The notes: generated by a model from the sequence alone, not told the origin. Positions 24,445 through 37,755 are shown, counted from the first letter of the stretch. The stretch: DNA of 64,000 nucleotides from Oscillospiraceae bacterium (GCA_910575815.1 CAJTFN010000014.1:1-64000); one strand, 5' to 3'. Numbers and translations are program-made.

Positions 24445-25683
24445 CTATTTTTTCAGCGGCATGGTGAAGATAAACCGGGTGCTCTCCGCGTCGCTCTCCG
24501 CCCGGAGGGTCCCCTTGTGCTCCCGGGCGATGACGGCGGCAATGCTCAGCCCCAGGCCAAAGCCACTTTGCTCCCCCCGGGAGGCGTCCGCCCGGTAGAA
24601 ACGCTCGAAAAGCCGGGGGAGCTGCTGGGCGGGAATGGGCTCCCCGGGGTTGGCCACAGTGAGCCGGGCCTGCCGGTCCGTCCGCTCCAGGGTGAGGTTG
24701 ATGGTCCCGCCGTCCGCGCCGTATTTGATGGCGTTGTCCAGAAGGATGGAGACCAGGCGGCGGAGCCGGTCCCGGTCCCCCAGGACGGCGACGCCCTCCG
24801 CCGGGACGAACTCCAGGGGCTTACCCGCCTCGAAGGCCACCGGCTCGAAGGCCAGGGCGCAGTCCTCCGCCACGTCGGACAGGGAGACCTCCGCCGGCAC
24901 GGCGGCGGGGGTCTGCTGGTTGTCCGCCCGGGCCAGGGTCAGCATCTCCTCCACCAGGTGCTTCATCTGCTGGGACTCGGAGAGAATGTTGTCCGTCCAG
25001 CGGGCGGGCCGCCCCTCCAGGGGCTGAGCGGCCAGAAGCTCCGCGTTGGAGAGGATGACGGTGAGAGGGGTTTTCAGCTCGTGAGAGGCGTCGGAGAGGA
25101 ACTGGCGCTGCTGCCGCCAGGCCCGCTCCACAGGCCGGGTGGCCCACCGGGCCAGCAGGGCCGACACCCCCAGCAGCAGCAAAAAGGCCGCCAGGGCAAT
25201 TCCCAGATAGGAGCCCATCATCTCCCGGAGCATGGCCCGCTCCATGGATATATCCACAAAGGCCAGGCTCCAATAGAGCCCGTTTTCCCGGCGGAGGTAG
25301 CGGAGCCCGTAGTTTTGAATCAGGCCCTCCATCTCCGGGCGGTTCAGGCAGTCCTCCAAAATGGCGGTCAGCTCCGCCGTGTCCTCCAGCCCGGTATAGG
25401 TGCCGCCGGTGACATAGACGGTGTGCCCCCCCTCGTGGCTAGGCCAGACGGTGACGGTGAAATAGGGCAGCAGCAGCTTGTCCCCGCCGATTTCCACGCC
25501 GATCTCCGGCTTCCGTCCGCCGGGGCGGGCGGCCTCCTGGATGACCCGGAGGAGCACCTGACGGCTGAGGTCCTCCACGTTGTTCTGGAGGGCGGCGAAG
25601 ATGGAGAGGCAGACCACCGCCAGCACGGCGGTGACCATAGCCATACAGACCGCCACGAACTTCAGCCGAAGCTTTCGAATCAA
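24445..25683 (-). CDS. Sensor histidine kinase
   Basis: 412 residues. Two membrane segments (about 9-32 and 158-182) flank an extracytoplasmic domain of about 120 residues. HisKA motif DASHELKTPLTVI with phosphoacceptor His201; HATPase motifs LLDNAIKYG (N-box) and FGLGLSIA (G-box). The start is TTG, 8 nt after GGGAGG. It is separated from its regulator gene by 116 bp, which is long for a TCS pair, but the same strand and order support co-transcription. Last gene of the DUF4340-regulator-kinase unit. Confidence 0.9.
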   Translation of the reverse strand: MIRKLRLKFVAVCMAMVTAVLAVVCLSIFAALQNNVEDLSRQVLLRVIQEAARPGGRKPEIGVEIGGDKLLLPYFTVTVWPSHEGGHTVYVTGGTYTGLEDTAELTAILEDCLNRPEMEGLIQNYGLRYLRRENGLYWSLAFVDISMERAMLREMMGSYLGIALAAFLLLLGVSALLARWATRPVERAWRQQRQFLSDASHELKTPLTVILSNAELLAAQPLEGRPARWTDNILSESQQMKHLVEEMLTLARADNQQTPAAVPAEVSLSDVAEDCALAFEPVAFEAGKPLEFVPAEGVAVLGDRDRLRRLVSILLDNAIKYGADGGTINLTLERTDRQARLTVANPGEPIPAQQLPRLFERFYRADASRGEQSGFGLGLSIAAVIAREHKGTLRAESDAESTRFIFTMPLKK

Positions 25684-25799
25684 GGCGCAGTCCTCCCTTG
25701 TGCATAAGTTTGTGGATATTGTGTAAAACGACTGGAAGAGGCAGGGGAAGATGGGCGGAACTCACAGTTGACAAAACGGCTGTTTGAGAGCCGGGTTTC

Positions 25800-26492
25800 T
25801 CAGCCGCCCTGGGAAGCGCCGTCCTCCTCCAGACAATAGCCCACCATGCGGATGGTCCGAATCCGGACCCCGGCGTGAAGATGGGCCAGCTTTTTGCGCA
25901 GGAAGGAGATATAGACCTCCACATTGTTGTCCTCCGCGTCGGACTCATAGCCCCAGATTTTTAAAAGCAGGGACTCCTTGGTCAGCACCAGATTCCGGTT
26001 CAGCATCAGGAGCTCCATCATGTCAAACTCCTTCCGGCTCAGCCGGACGGACCGCTGGCCACAGGAGAGGGCGAAGCTGTTTTTCTCCAGCCGGAGGCCG
26101 CCGAACTCCAGAACGTCCGTGTTTCGAAGCTCCGGCTGCCGCCGGGTCAGCGCCCGGACACAGGCCAGGAGCTCCTTGGGGTTGAAAGGCTTGGTGAGGT
26201 AGTAGTCTGCCCCCCGGTCCAGACCCTCCACCCGGTCGGAGACCTCGGAACGGGCGGTGAGCATCAGCACCGGCGTGGCGTTTCCCGCCTCCCGGAGGCG
26301 GCGGAGAACCGTGAACCCGTCCAGCTTGGGCAACATGACGTCCAGGAGAATGACGTCGTAAATGCTGCTGAGGGCGTCGTCCAGTCCCGCCTCGCCGTCG
26401 TGGCGGACGTCGGCGGTGTAGCCCTCCAGCTCCAGAAGGTCCTGAAGAGTGGCGGCCAGCCGGGGCTCGTCTTCAATTACCAATACCCGCAT
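25800..26492 (-). CDS. OmpR-type response regulator
   Basis: 230 residues. Receiver domain with IEDEPRLA acids, phospho-acceptor Asp in VILLDVMLPKLDG, LTARSEV and Lys in TKPFNPKEL. Winged-helix domain (about 130-225) with LSRKEFDMMELLMLNRNLVLTK and TIRMVGYCL. It lies 12 bp after the DUF4340 gene and upstream of the kinase, so the three are likely one transcript. The linked membrane-anchored DUF4340 protein may be the sensed or regulated component. Confidence 0.92.
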   Translation of the reverse strand: MRVLVIEDEPRLAATLQDLLELEGYTADVRHDGEAGLDDALSSIYDVILLDVMLPKLDGFTVLRRLREAGNATPVLMLTARSEVSDRVEGLDRGADYYLTKPFNPKELLACVRALTRRQPELRNTDVLEFGGLRLEKNSFALSCGQRSVRLSRKEFDMMELLMLNRNLVLTKESLLLKIWGYESDAEDNNVEVYISFLRKKLAHLHAGVRIRTIRMVGYCLEEDGASQGG

Positions 26493-26504
26493 GGGCGTAC
26501 CTCC

Positions 26505-27596
26505 TTACTCGGTGGCGTCCTCCGCCGGGGCAGAGCCCCGCATGCCGCTGACGGAGATGGTCATCAGCGCGTCCACGTAATCCGAGGACACGGCGTAGAT
26601 GGTGGTGTCGTCCCCCAGCTGCACGTAGCGCCCGGACTCGTCAGGCATCCGGGCTCCCACGGTGAGGGTGAAGGTCTGGTCCGCCCCGGCGGCGGCGTAC
26701 TCCACCTTTAAAATAGCGTCGGGATTGTGGAACCCGCAGATTTCCGCGGCCTCGTCGCTGGGCCGGTAGTCCACGCACTTGGCCATGGACATGTTTTTGA
26801 GGTCCAGGAGCAGATCCTGGAGCAGGGCGCTGGCGGTGACGTTGTCGTTCCCGGTGAACCAGAGGGCGGGCTGATCCTCCCCGCTGGAGCGCCGGGCGTT
26901 GAGAGTGACGGTGGGCCGCTCTGGCGGGGGTTCCGCGGCTTCGTCCCCCTGGTCCTCCTCGCCGGAGGACTCCTGAGCGGGGACGGGGCCCTGAATGGTG
27001 ATGGCCCGGAGGTTCAGCTCGCTGAAGTCCGGCAGCTCCGGCAGGACGCACATGTCGTAAATCGGCAGCTGCATCTGCTTGACCAGGGTGTCGGCCACGA
27101 TATAGACCGTGGATTCGTCGCCGTTCATCATCATGTAGTAGCTGTCCCCATCGGTGGTGGTCTTGCCGAAGACCAGGGTTTGGCTCTTCTCGCCGCTGGC
27201 GGCGGTGAGAGTGGCGGAGGGGGAATCCAGGCCATAGCTCTCCTTGCCCTCCGTGGCGGGAAGGGTCTGCTGGAACTTCAACTCCGAGAGGGTTTTCAAA
27301 ATGCCGGTTACTATGTCGGCGTTCAGAGGGAAGTCCGGCCCGTCGGCCCAGATCCACTTTCCCTCCTCGTCCAGGGCGAAGGAGAGGGTGGTGGTGCCGT
27401 TGTAGTAGCGCAGGGCGGTGTAGGTTCCGGGGTCCGCGGGGAGACCCTGCGCCGCCGCCACGTTGGCGGCGCCTACCGCCAGGGCCGCCTCCCGGTCCTG
27501 GCGGTAGATCATTCCAAAGACCACCAGAAGCGCCAGGAAGAGGGCTCCGGCGATGCACAGCAAAATGGTGACGTTCCGTCTTTCTTTCCAGGTCAT
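26505..27596 (-). CDS. Membrane-anchored DUF4340 protein
   Basis: 363 residues. One N-terminal membrane segment (about 10-32) and a large extracytoplasmic beta-rich region made of two similar DUF4340 halves (about 45-190 and 230-350), separated by an acidic Glu/Asp/Pro-rich linker. DUF4340 proteins normally accompany GldF/GldG-like ABC exporters; neither is present here, so this copy is an orphan placed in a TCS operon instead. CAGGAGG lies 8 nt before the ATG at 27596, and a near-consensus promoter lies about 95 bp further up. Function unknown. Confidence 0.82.
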   Translation of the reverse strand: MTWKERRNVTILLCIAGALFLALLVVFGMIYRQDREAALAVGAANVAAAQGLPADPGTYTALRYYNGTTTLSFALDEEGKWIWADGPDFPLNADIVTGILKTLSELKFQQTLPATEGKESYGLDSPSATLTAASGEKSQTLVFGKTTTDGDSYYMMMNGDESTVYIVADTLVKQMQLPIYDMCVLPELPDFSELNLRAITIQGPVPAQESSGEEDQGDEAAEPPPERPTVTLNARRSSGEDQPALWFTGNDNVTASALLQDLLLDLKNMSMAKCVDYRPSDEAAEICGFHNPDAILKVEYAAAGADQTFTLTVGARMPDESGRYVQLGDDTTIYAVSSDYVDALMTISVSGMRGSAPAEDATE

Positions 27597-27691
27597 GAAA
27601 GGTCCTCCTGTTTGCAGCCGGCGGCGGAACCGCCGGAGAGTCGTTGGTATTTGAGCTCGGTTTTCAACAAAGCCCAAGGGGCACACCCAGG

Positions 27692-27721
27692 ATTATATCC
27701 CATCATACCCGGATTTGTCAA
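27692..27721 (-). promoter_or_regulatory. Sigma-A promoter of the DUF4340-TCS operon
   Basis: Minus strand TTGACA (27716-27721), 18-bp spacer, TATAAT (27692-27697). Among the best promoter matches in the window. Confidence 0.88.
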
Positions 27722-28101
27722 TTTTGCGCGGTCTGCGGGAGTGTCCCGCGGCGCGTTTTTTCACAGGAGCTCCCCCGGAGGAGGATCCGCCGCCTCCAAA
27801 CCCGTTCCGGGAGACCGCGCCGGGGAACGGAGCACGGTTTCACCATAGCCCCATTCCCTGAAACTCGCCTGAAAAGGCGGAGCCCGGGCAAAGGTTCACA
27901 AAATATTTATAAAAAATCAAGATTGATTTCAAATTTTCCGGGTATCCTAATACCATCCTCCACGGAGGAGACACGATTTCCTCTCTTTCTGTTTCTTTTC
28001 CCTCTTTGCAGCCGGCGGCGGGACCTTCCCGTCCGCCGGATTTTTTTGCGCTGCCGTCTGTTTTTTCGCCATTTAATCGGTTGCCTGCCAGCAAGAACCT
28101 C
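27722..28101. other. Intergenic region between divergent promoters
   Basis: 380 bp without a gene. It contains A/T-rich stretches and a CCTCC-AC-GGAGG inverted motif near 27959-27970. Nothing else supported. Confidence 0.4.
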
Positions 28102-28130
28102 TTGCAATGTGACGAACAGTTCGCTATAAT
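28102..28130 (+). promoter_or_regulatory. Promoter of the [FeFe] hydrogenase gene
   Basis: TTGCAA (28102-28107), 17-bp spacer containing CGAAC-A-GTTCG, TATAAT (28125-28130). Confidence 0.8.
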
Positions 28131-28135
28131 AGCCT

Positions 28136-28160
28136 TGAAATAAGTTGGTTTATTATTTCA
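28136..28160. promoter_or_regulatory. Inverted repeat at the hydrogenase transcription start
   Basis: TGAAATAA (28136-28143) and TTATTTCA (28153-28160), 9-bp gap, immediately after the -10. Together with the CGAAC/GTTCG repeat inside the promoter it is a candidate redox or nutritional operator; it does not match the Rex consensus well. Confidence 0.4.
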
Positions 28161-28219
28161 CATAATGAGGTCGATTATCAGGCGGCGGTCCCGTCTGAAA
28201 AAATAGGGAGGAGATTGCA

Positions 28220-29761
28220 ATGAGAGGTGTGCACAGCGCGGTGGACGACATCCGCCGCACCGTATTCAAGGAAGTGGCCAAGCTGGCCTTCGAGGGGGGA
28301 GACCCCCGCTTGCTGGACCAGATTCCCCTGAAGATGATTCAGGGCGACGTGGCCCACCACCGCCACGACGTCTTCCTGGAGCGGGCCATCGTCCAGGAGC
28401 GGGTCCGGCTGGCCCTGGGCCTGAACATCCGCTACGCCGGGGAGACCATCCCCGTCAGCGAGGACCTGCGCTCCGCCGAGGAGTCGGAAAAGCATTATCA
28501 GAACCCTCTGGTGAACATCATCCCCTTCGCCTGCAACGCCTGCCCCCCCAAGCAGCTGCGCATCACGGACAACTGCCAGGGCTGCATCTCCCACCCCTGC
28601 ATGAACGTCTGCCCCAAGGACGCCATCTATATGGACAAGGACAAGCACTGCCACATTGACCAGGACAAGTGCATCAAATGCGGCAAGTGCTTCAACCAGT
28701 GCCCCTACCGGGCCATCAGCAAGATCGAGCGGCCCTGTGCCGCCGCCTGCGGCATGGACGCCATCGAGTCCGACGAGCTGGGCCGGGCGAAGATCAACTA
28801 CGACAAATGCGTCTCCTGCGGCATGTGTCTGGTGAACTGCCCCTTCGGTGCCATCGCGGACAAGAGCCAGATCTATCAGGTCTGCCAGGCTCTGCGGAAC
28901 AACGAGAAGGTCATCGCCTGCGTGGCCCCGGCGTTCGTGGGCCAGTTCGGCAAGGACGCCACCCCCGCCAAGCTCCACGCCGCCATGAAGGTGCTGGGGT
29001 TCTATGACGTGGTGGAAGTGGCCATCGGCGCGGACCTGTGCACCGTGGAGGAGGCCCACGACTTCCTGGAGGAGGTCCCCGCCAAGCAGCCCTGGATGGG
29101 CACCAGCTGCTGCCCGGCCTGGAGCGTCATGGCCAAGAAGCTCTATCCGGAGTTCACGGATTATATCTCCATGGCCCTGACCCCCATGGTCATCACCGCC
29201 CGGATGGTGAAGAAGGACCACCCGGACGCCAAGACGGTCTTCATCGGCCCCTGCTCCGCCAAGAAGCTGGAGGCCAACCGGCGGACCATTCGCTCCGACG
29301 TGGATTTCGTGCTGACCTTTGAGGAGATGCTGGGCATCTTTGACGCGGCGGACATCGACTTCACCAAGCTGAAGGCCAATCCCGAGGACGAGATGGACGA
29401 GGGCAGCGGCATGGGCCGGGGCTTTGCCGTGGGCGGCGGCGTCGCGGCGGCGGTGGTGGAGGCCATCCGGCACATCGACCCGGAGCGGAAGGTCCTGATT
29501 GAGTACGGCGACGGTCTGAAGAACTGCCGGAAGATGCTGGCCATGGCCAAGGCGGGCAAGCGGGACGGCTATCTGCTGGAGGGCATGGGCTGCCCCGGCG
29601 GCTGCGTAGCGGGAGCGGGGACGATCCGCCCCATTCGGGACAGCATGATGACCGTGGAGAAGTTCAAGAATGAAGCGCCCTCCATGAGCTGCACGGATAG
29701 CCCGTATTTGGACCAGCTGGAGGAAGTCATCAATAAATACGAGATTCATCACCACGATTAA
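28220..29761 (+). CDS. [FeFe] hydrogenase, monomeric ferredoxin-linked type
   Basis: 513 residues. It carries several ferredoxin-like [4Fe-4S] motifs: CNACPPKQ...CQGCISHPCMNVCP, CIKCGKCFNQCPYRA and CVSCGMCLVNCPFGA (about 104-215). The H-cluster domain follows (about 225-500): L1 TSCCPAW at 295-301, L2 GPCSAKKLEA near 343 and L3 GMGCPGGC near 455. All three active-site motifs are intact, so it should reduce protons or oxidise hydrogen with ferredoxin as partner. The N-terminal extension with HHRHD (about 45) and the absence of partner subunits suggest a group B-like monomeric enzyme. No hydE/F/G maturases are in the window. GGAGGAG site 7 nt before ATG; terminator after. Cytosolic. Confidence 0.9.
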   Translation: MRGVHSAVDDIRRTVFKEVAKLAFEGGDPRLLDQIPLKMIQGDVAHHRHDVFLERAIVQERVRLALGLNIRYAGETIPVSEDLRSAEESEKHYQNPLVNIIPFACNACPPKQLRITDNCQGCISHPCMNVCPKDAIYMDKDKHCHIDQDKCIKCGKCFNQCPYRAISKIERPCAAACGMDAIESDELGRAKINYDKCVSCGMCLVNCPFGAIADKSQIYQVCQALRNNEKVIACVAPAFVGQFGKDATPAKLHAAMKVLGFYDVVEVAIGADLCTVEEAHDFLEEVPAKQPWMGTSCCPAWSVMAKKLYPEFTDYISMALTPMVITARMVKKDHPDAKTVFIGPCSAKKLEANRRTIRSDVDFVLTFEEMLGIFDAADIDFTKLKANPEDEMDEGSGMGRGFAVGGGVAAAVVEAIRHIDPERKVLIEYGDGLKNCRKMLAMAKAGKRDGYLLEGMGCPGGCVAGAGTIRPIRDSMMTVEKFKNEAPSMSCTDSPYLDQLEEVINKYEIHHHD

Positions 29762-29769
29762 GGGTGGGA

Positions 29770-29803
29770 AAATTTGGCGGGCGAGAGCCCGCCAAATTTT
29801 TTT
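29770..29803 (+). terminator. Intrinsic terminator of the hydrogenase gene
   Basis: 13-bp perfect stem AAATTTGGCGGGC / GCCCGCCAAATTT, GAGA loop, then T7. Confidence 0.93.
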
Positions 29804-29909
29804 GCCAGGTTGGTAACGAAAGCCCCCTCCGGAGGATTTATGAAGGAAGCCGCGAGGAGACCGGCGCCGGCCTGCATAGAGCTGAGTCCCTCTGAAAGGA
29901 GTTCCCGCC

Positions 29910-30392
29910 ATGGAGGATATGGAAAAAGTCTATCAGCAGCATGCCCGGACGGTGTACAAGTTCCTCCTGACCAAGACGAGGGACGAGCACCTGGCGGAGG
30001 AGCTGACCCAGGAGACCTTTTACCAGGCCGTCAAGTCCGTGGACCGCTTCGACGGCAGCTGCAAGGTCTCCGTCTGGCTCTGTCAGATCGCCAAGCACCT
30101 CTGGTACCAGCACCTGCGGAAGCGAAAAAGGGAGGGACCGGAGGAGCTCCCGGAGGCCCCCGGCCCCTCGGCGGAGGAGGGCCTCCTGGAAAAAGAGGGG
30201 CAGTTGGATCTCCTCCGGCAGGTCCACTCCCTGCCGGAGCTCCAGCGGGAGGTGGTCTACCTCCGGGCCTTCGGGGGCCTCAGCTTCCGGGAGATTGGCG
30301 ACGTGATGGGGAAGACCGAAAACTGGGCCCGGGTGACCTTTTACCGAAGCAAGGAAAAATTACGAAACGGAGGCGTGAACCATGAAGAATGA
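29910..30392 (+). CDS. ECF-type RNA polymerase sigma factor
   Basis: 160 residues, typical length. Region 2 (about 5-70: QQHARTVYKFLLTKTRDEHLAEELTQETF with the sigma-70 r2 DEHLAEE core) and region 4 (about 105-155: LPELQREVVYLRAFGGLSFREIGDVMG HTH). GAAAGGAG lies before the ATG. It overlaps the anti-sigma gene by 11 bp. It directs transcription in response to a signal transmitted by that protein, probably also its own promoter. Confidence 0.92.
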   Translation: MEDMEKVYQQHARTVYKFLLTKTRDEHLAEELTQETFYQAVKSVDRFDGSCKVSVWLCQIAKHLWYQHLRKRKREGPEELPEAPGPSAEEGLLEKEGQLDLLRQVHSLPELQREVVYLRAFGGLSFREIGDVMGKTENWARVTFYRSKEKLRNGGVNHEE

Positions 30393-31473
30393 TTTGACCT
30401 GCGGCGTGGTGCGGGATTTGCTGCCCAGCTATGTGGAAAACCTCCTGGGGGAGGAATCGAAGGAGGCGGTGGACCGGCATTTGGAGACTTGCCCGGAATG
30501 CCGGGAGCGGAAGGAGGACATGGCCGCGCCAACCGGGGCGGAGGAGACGGCGGAGGCCGCGAAGGAAGTGGATTTCCTCCGGCGGGTGAAGAAGGGGACG
30601 GTGAAGAAAATCGCCCTGGCGGTGGTGTGCACGGTGCTGCTGGTAATGGGCGGATACCTGCTGAAGGAGTTCGTCATCGGCCGGACGCCGGAGGCGGAGT
30701 ATATCAGCATTGAAAACCTCCAGGTGGACGCGGAAAATAATCTAAACCTGCTGGCGGATACCTACTGGGGAGCCTATGAGCTCCGGGGCCTGAAAAGCAC
30801 GGAGGAAAACGGAATCCTCACCTACACCGCCCGGGAGGTCCGGGTGAATCCCTTCCAGACCGCCTACCGCAAGCAGATTCCCCTGTCCATCCCCCTGAAG
30901 GGCCTGGACGAGGTGTGGATCTGCGGGCGGCTGGTGTGGCAGGAGGGACTGATTATCCACCCGGACACCCTGCGAATGCTGGAGACGAAAACCCCCTACT
31001 GCGGAGACCCCGCCGCCCTGGGGCGGATCATGGACGCTTTGCAGCTCCAGGAGTTTACGGGAGGGCACACCGTGTCCTTGCAAACCCGTGAGCGCCCCTA
31101 CGTTCTGACGCTGAAATTTGAGAAACGAATCAACCCCTTTATCATATGGGATTGGACGGAATGCTATTTCTTCCAAATTCTGGCTCTGGTGGACAATCTG
31201 GATGAGGTGGTCTACGCGTTTGACCCGGAAAGGGACAGCGGCAAAACCGTTACCGGCGGCAGAGTCACTGTGGAGTACGCCACAGAGGTCATGGCCAAGC
31301 TGACGGAGTCTCACAATCTTCGATATGGCACGGACTGGCCCATCCATGAGAATTTTAAAGAGTACGCGGAATCCCCCCTGGAGTATCAGCGCATGATTAC
31401 GCTGCTGGAAGAGAGCTGCAGCTATAAACAAGGCTACCCCCTGATCTGGTCGGACAGCTCCGGCCGGTCATGA
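30382..31473 (+). CDS. Anti-sigma factor with zinc-finger N-terminus
   Basis: 363 residues. The N-terminal zf-HC2 domain (about 1-45) has Cys7, then HLETCPECRE (His33, Cys37, Cys40 pattern) that binds the sigma factor. One membrane segment at about 75-95 (IALAVVCTVLLVMGGYLLKEF). The extracytoplasmic part of about 265 residues has no recognised domain. It is translationally coupled to the ECF gene. The expected role is to hold the sigma factor at the membrane until an envelope signal releases it. Confidence 0.88.
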   Translation: MKNDLTCGVVRDLLPSYVENLLGEESKEAVDRHLETCPECRERKEDMAAPTGAEETAEAAKEVDFLRRVKKGTVKKIALAVVCTVLLVMGGYLLKEFVIGRTPEAEYISIENLQVDAENNLNLLADTYWGAYELRGLKSTEENGILTYTAREVRVNPFQTAYRKQIPLSIPLKGLDEVWICGRLVWQEGLIIHPDTLRMLETKTPYCGDPAALGRIMDALQLQEFTGGHTVSLQTRERPYVLTLKFEKRINPFIIWDWTECYFFQILALVDNLDEVVYAFDPERDSGKTVTGGRVTVEYATEVMAKLTESHNLRYGTDWPIHENFKEYAESPLEYQRMITLLEESCSYKQGYPLIWSDSSGRS

Positions 31474-31477
31474 AAGG

Positions 31478-31504
31478 AAGGACCGCCCCTTACGGGCGGT
31501 CCTT
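31478..31504. terminator. Bidirectional terminator
   Basis: 11-bp perfect stem AAGGACCGCCC / GGGCGGTCCTT, 5-nt loop, then TTGTAATATTTTT, between the convergent anti-sigma and carB-dapF genes. Confidence 0.9.
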
Positions 31505-31531
31505 TTGTAATATTTTTCGACAATTTTCCAA

Positions 31532-35562
<4,031 letters not shown>

Positions 35563-35563
<1 letters not shown>

Positions 35564-36627
35564 TACAGGTCGCCTCCCTTCATCAGGTCCACAAAGCGGT
35601 CAAACAAAAACGCGGTGTCGCGAGGACCGCCCCGGGCCTCGGGGTGGAACTGGACGGTGAAGGCCCGGAGGCCGGGGTAGTCCAATCCCTCACAGGTGGC
35701 GTCGTTGGCGTTGGCGAAGGAGACCCGGCCGCTTTTCACAGAGTCCCCGTCCACGGCGTAGCCGTGGTTCTGGCTGGTGATGTAGGTCCGGGGGCCGTTT
35801 AAATCCCGGACAGGCTGGTTCATCCCCCGGTGGCCGTATTTCAGCTTGTAGGTCCTTCCCCCCGCTGCCAGGGCGGTGAGCTGGTGGCCCAGGCAGATGC
35901 CGAAGAGGGGGAGCTTTCCCAGGATTTTTTGAATCTGCTGAATTTGATAGACGTTCTCCGCCGGGTCTCCGGGGCCGTTGGAGAGCATGACGCCGTCGGC
36001 CTCCGTGGCCAGGATGGTCTCCGCCGGGGCGCCTGCCGGAAGGACGGTGACTGTGCAGCCCCGCTTCCGGAGCTCCTGAAGGATGTTGTTTTTCGCGCCG
36101 TAGTCCAGCAGCGTGACCCGAAAGCGGGGGGTTCCCTCGGCCTCGTAGACGAAGGGGGCCTTCCGGGTGACGGCCTCCACCGCGCCGGTGACGGCGTAGC
36201 GCCGGAGGGCGGAGAGGTCCTGGGGGACCTCGTCGCAGATGCAGGCGTTCATGACCCCGGACTCCCGGATGATCCGCGTGAGCTGCCGGGTGTCCACGCC
36301 GTAAAGGCCAGGGATGTTCCGCTCTTTCAGGAAGCTGTCCAGGTCCCCGACGCAGCGGAAGTTGGAGGGATGCTCGCACCGCTCCCGGACCACGTAGCCC
36401 CGGACATGGCACGCCCCCTCAAAGTCCTCCGGAATCATTCCGTAGTTGCCGATGAGGGGATAGGTCTGCATGACGATCTGTCCCGCGTAGCTGGGGTCTG
36501 TCAGGGTTTCCACATAGCCGCACATGCCGGTGGTGAAGACCAGCTCGCCGATGGCGCCGGCCTCCCCGCCAAAGCGGAAGCCCTGGAACGTCTGGCCGTC
36601 CGCCAGTACCAAATAACCTGTTTTCAT
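35563..36627 (-). CDS. carA: Carbamoyl-phosphate synthase small (glutaminase) subunit
   Basis: 354 residues. Amino-terminal CPSase_sm domain (ADGQTFQGFRFGGEAGAIGE, GNYGM) and a C-terminal class I glutamine amidotransferase domain with the nucleophile elbow LFGICLGHQL (Cys) and a late QFHPEARGGP with the catalytic His/Glu. It passes ammonia to CarB. The ATG at 36627 follows GGGAGG by about 6 nt; 24 extra upstream codons lack a site. Its stop overlaps the carB start (TAATG). The gene sits behind a near-consensus promoter. A single CPSase must serve both arginine and pyrimidine synthesis unless another copy exists elsewhere. Confidence 0.96.
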
Positions 36628-36670
36628 GGAGCCCTCCCAAGGTTTGGATGGTTTTCTTGCCGTTTTATCT

Positions 36671-36699
36671 ATTATGATAGTTTTCGACACCAGCGTCAA
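36671..36699 (-). promoter_or_regulatory. Promoter of the carAB-dapF operon
   Basis: Minus strand TTGACG (36694-36699), 17-bp spacer, CATAAT (36671-36676); about 45 bp before the carA start. No PyrR-type attenuator or ARG box was seen in the short leader. Confidence 0.8.
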
Positions 36700-36828
36700 T
36701 GACGGATTGCCCTGGGAAGCGGCGAAGTTTTTCGCTGAAAGGTATTACTTTTTGGTGAAAACGTTCATAGCCGCCCCGTCCCGCCGGTCCTTGTCCGGCG
36801 GGGAAGGATTTCTCCGGACAGAAGAAAA

Positions 36829-36858
36829 TCCCCCGCGGTCCGTCCGGACTGCGGGGGA
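36829..36858 (-). terminator. Terminator of trmO
   Basis: 12-bp stem with one bulge (CCCCCGCGGTCC / GGACTGCGGGGG) followed on the minus strand by ATTTTCTTC. Confidence 0.75.
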
Positions 36859-36879
36859 GGAGCCGCGGCGGGGCGGCGG

Positions 36880-37587
36880 TCAGAAGGGGGACTTTTCAGA
36901 GGTGGGCCGCACCTCCCGCACCTGAAGGGCGGACCCTTCCACGGTGAAGCGGACCTCCAGCCCGGCGAAGCCGAAGCCATAGACCCGATCCGGGTCCTCC
37001 TGATACCGGGGCCTGGGGTCCAGGGCCAGCACGGCCCGGAGGGCCTCCCGGCGCTCCGGGGGAACAACGGCCAGCCACTCTGGGGGAATGTCCACGGTCA
37101 GGGCCTCCCCCTCCGGGGCGGCGGCGAAGCCCCCGGCGGCGCCGGGGCGGCAGTCGGCATAGGGAAGATAGGGCTTGATGTCCAGAATGGGGGTGCCGTC
37201 CACCAGGTCCGCCCCCCGGACCCGGAGGGCTGTCCCCCAGGCGGGGGTCTCCTCTATTCCCGCCAGGGTCACCGCGGAGAGCGCCAGAGGGTTGGGCCGG
37301 AAGGGAGAGCGGGTGGCGAAGACGCCCAGGCGTGTGTTCCCTCCCAGGCGGGGCGGGCGCACGGTGGGGGACCAGTCCTCCCGGACCGCCTGATCGAATA
37401 CCCAGACCAGCCACAGATGGGAAAAGCCCTCCAGGCCCCGGAGGGCGGCGGGGTTCCGAAACTCCGGCTCGAAGACCACCAGGGCCTCCAGGGACTCCAC
37501 CAGACCGCTCTGGCGGGGAACGCCGAATTTACCGGCAAAGTCGCTGTGAATACGGGCGATGGTTTTCATGGTGAATTCCTGAGACAT
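36880..37587 (-). CDS. trmO: tRNA (N6-threonylcarbamoyladenosine-37) methyltransferase
   Basis: 235 residues of the TrmO/TsaA/YaeB family, which adds a methyl group from SAM to t6A37 of tRNA-Thr. Motifs: SGLVESLEALVVFEPEF, then HLWLVWVFD near residue 57, GVFATRSPFRPNPLALSAV near 88-106 and LDIKPYLPYAD near 134. The C-terminal part (about 160-228) is the usual extension with DPRPRYQEDPDRVYGF. The start at 37587 is 7 nt after AAAGGAGG. Monocistronic, downstream of no related gene. Confidence 0.93.
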   Translation of the reverse strand: MSQEFTMKTIARIHSDFAGKFGVPRQSGLVESLEALVVFEPEFRNPAALRGLEGFSHLWLVWVFDQAVREDWSPTVRPPRLGGNTRLGVFATRSPFRPNPLALSAVTLAGIEETPAWGTALRVRGADLVDGTPILDIKPYLPYADCRPGAAGGFAAAPEGEALTVDIPPEWLAVVPPERREALRAVLALDPRPRYQEDPDRVYGFGFAGLEVRFTVEGSALQVREVRPTSEKSPF

Positions 37588-37755
37588 GACGGGCCTCCTT
37601 TTTCCCTGCCATTATACAGGAGCGGGGCGGAAAAGGGAAGGCCTGTTTTCAGGCGGACGTCCCGGGGAGCGTTGTCCCGAGGGAACGGCCATTTAAATAG
37701 GTAAGCCGGGCCGCCGGAGGCCCTTGGCGCGCCCGGCGGTCCGGCGGGGGAACTT

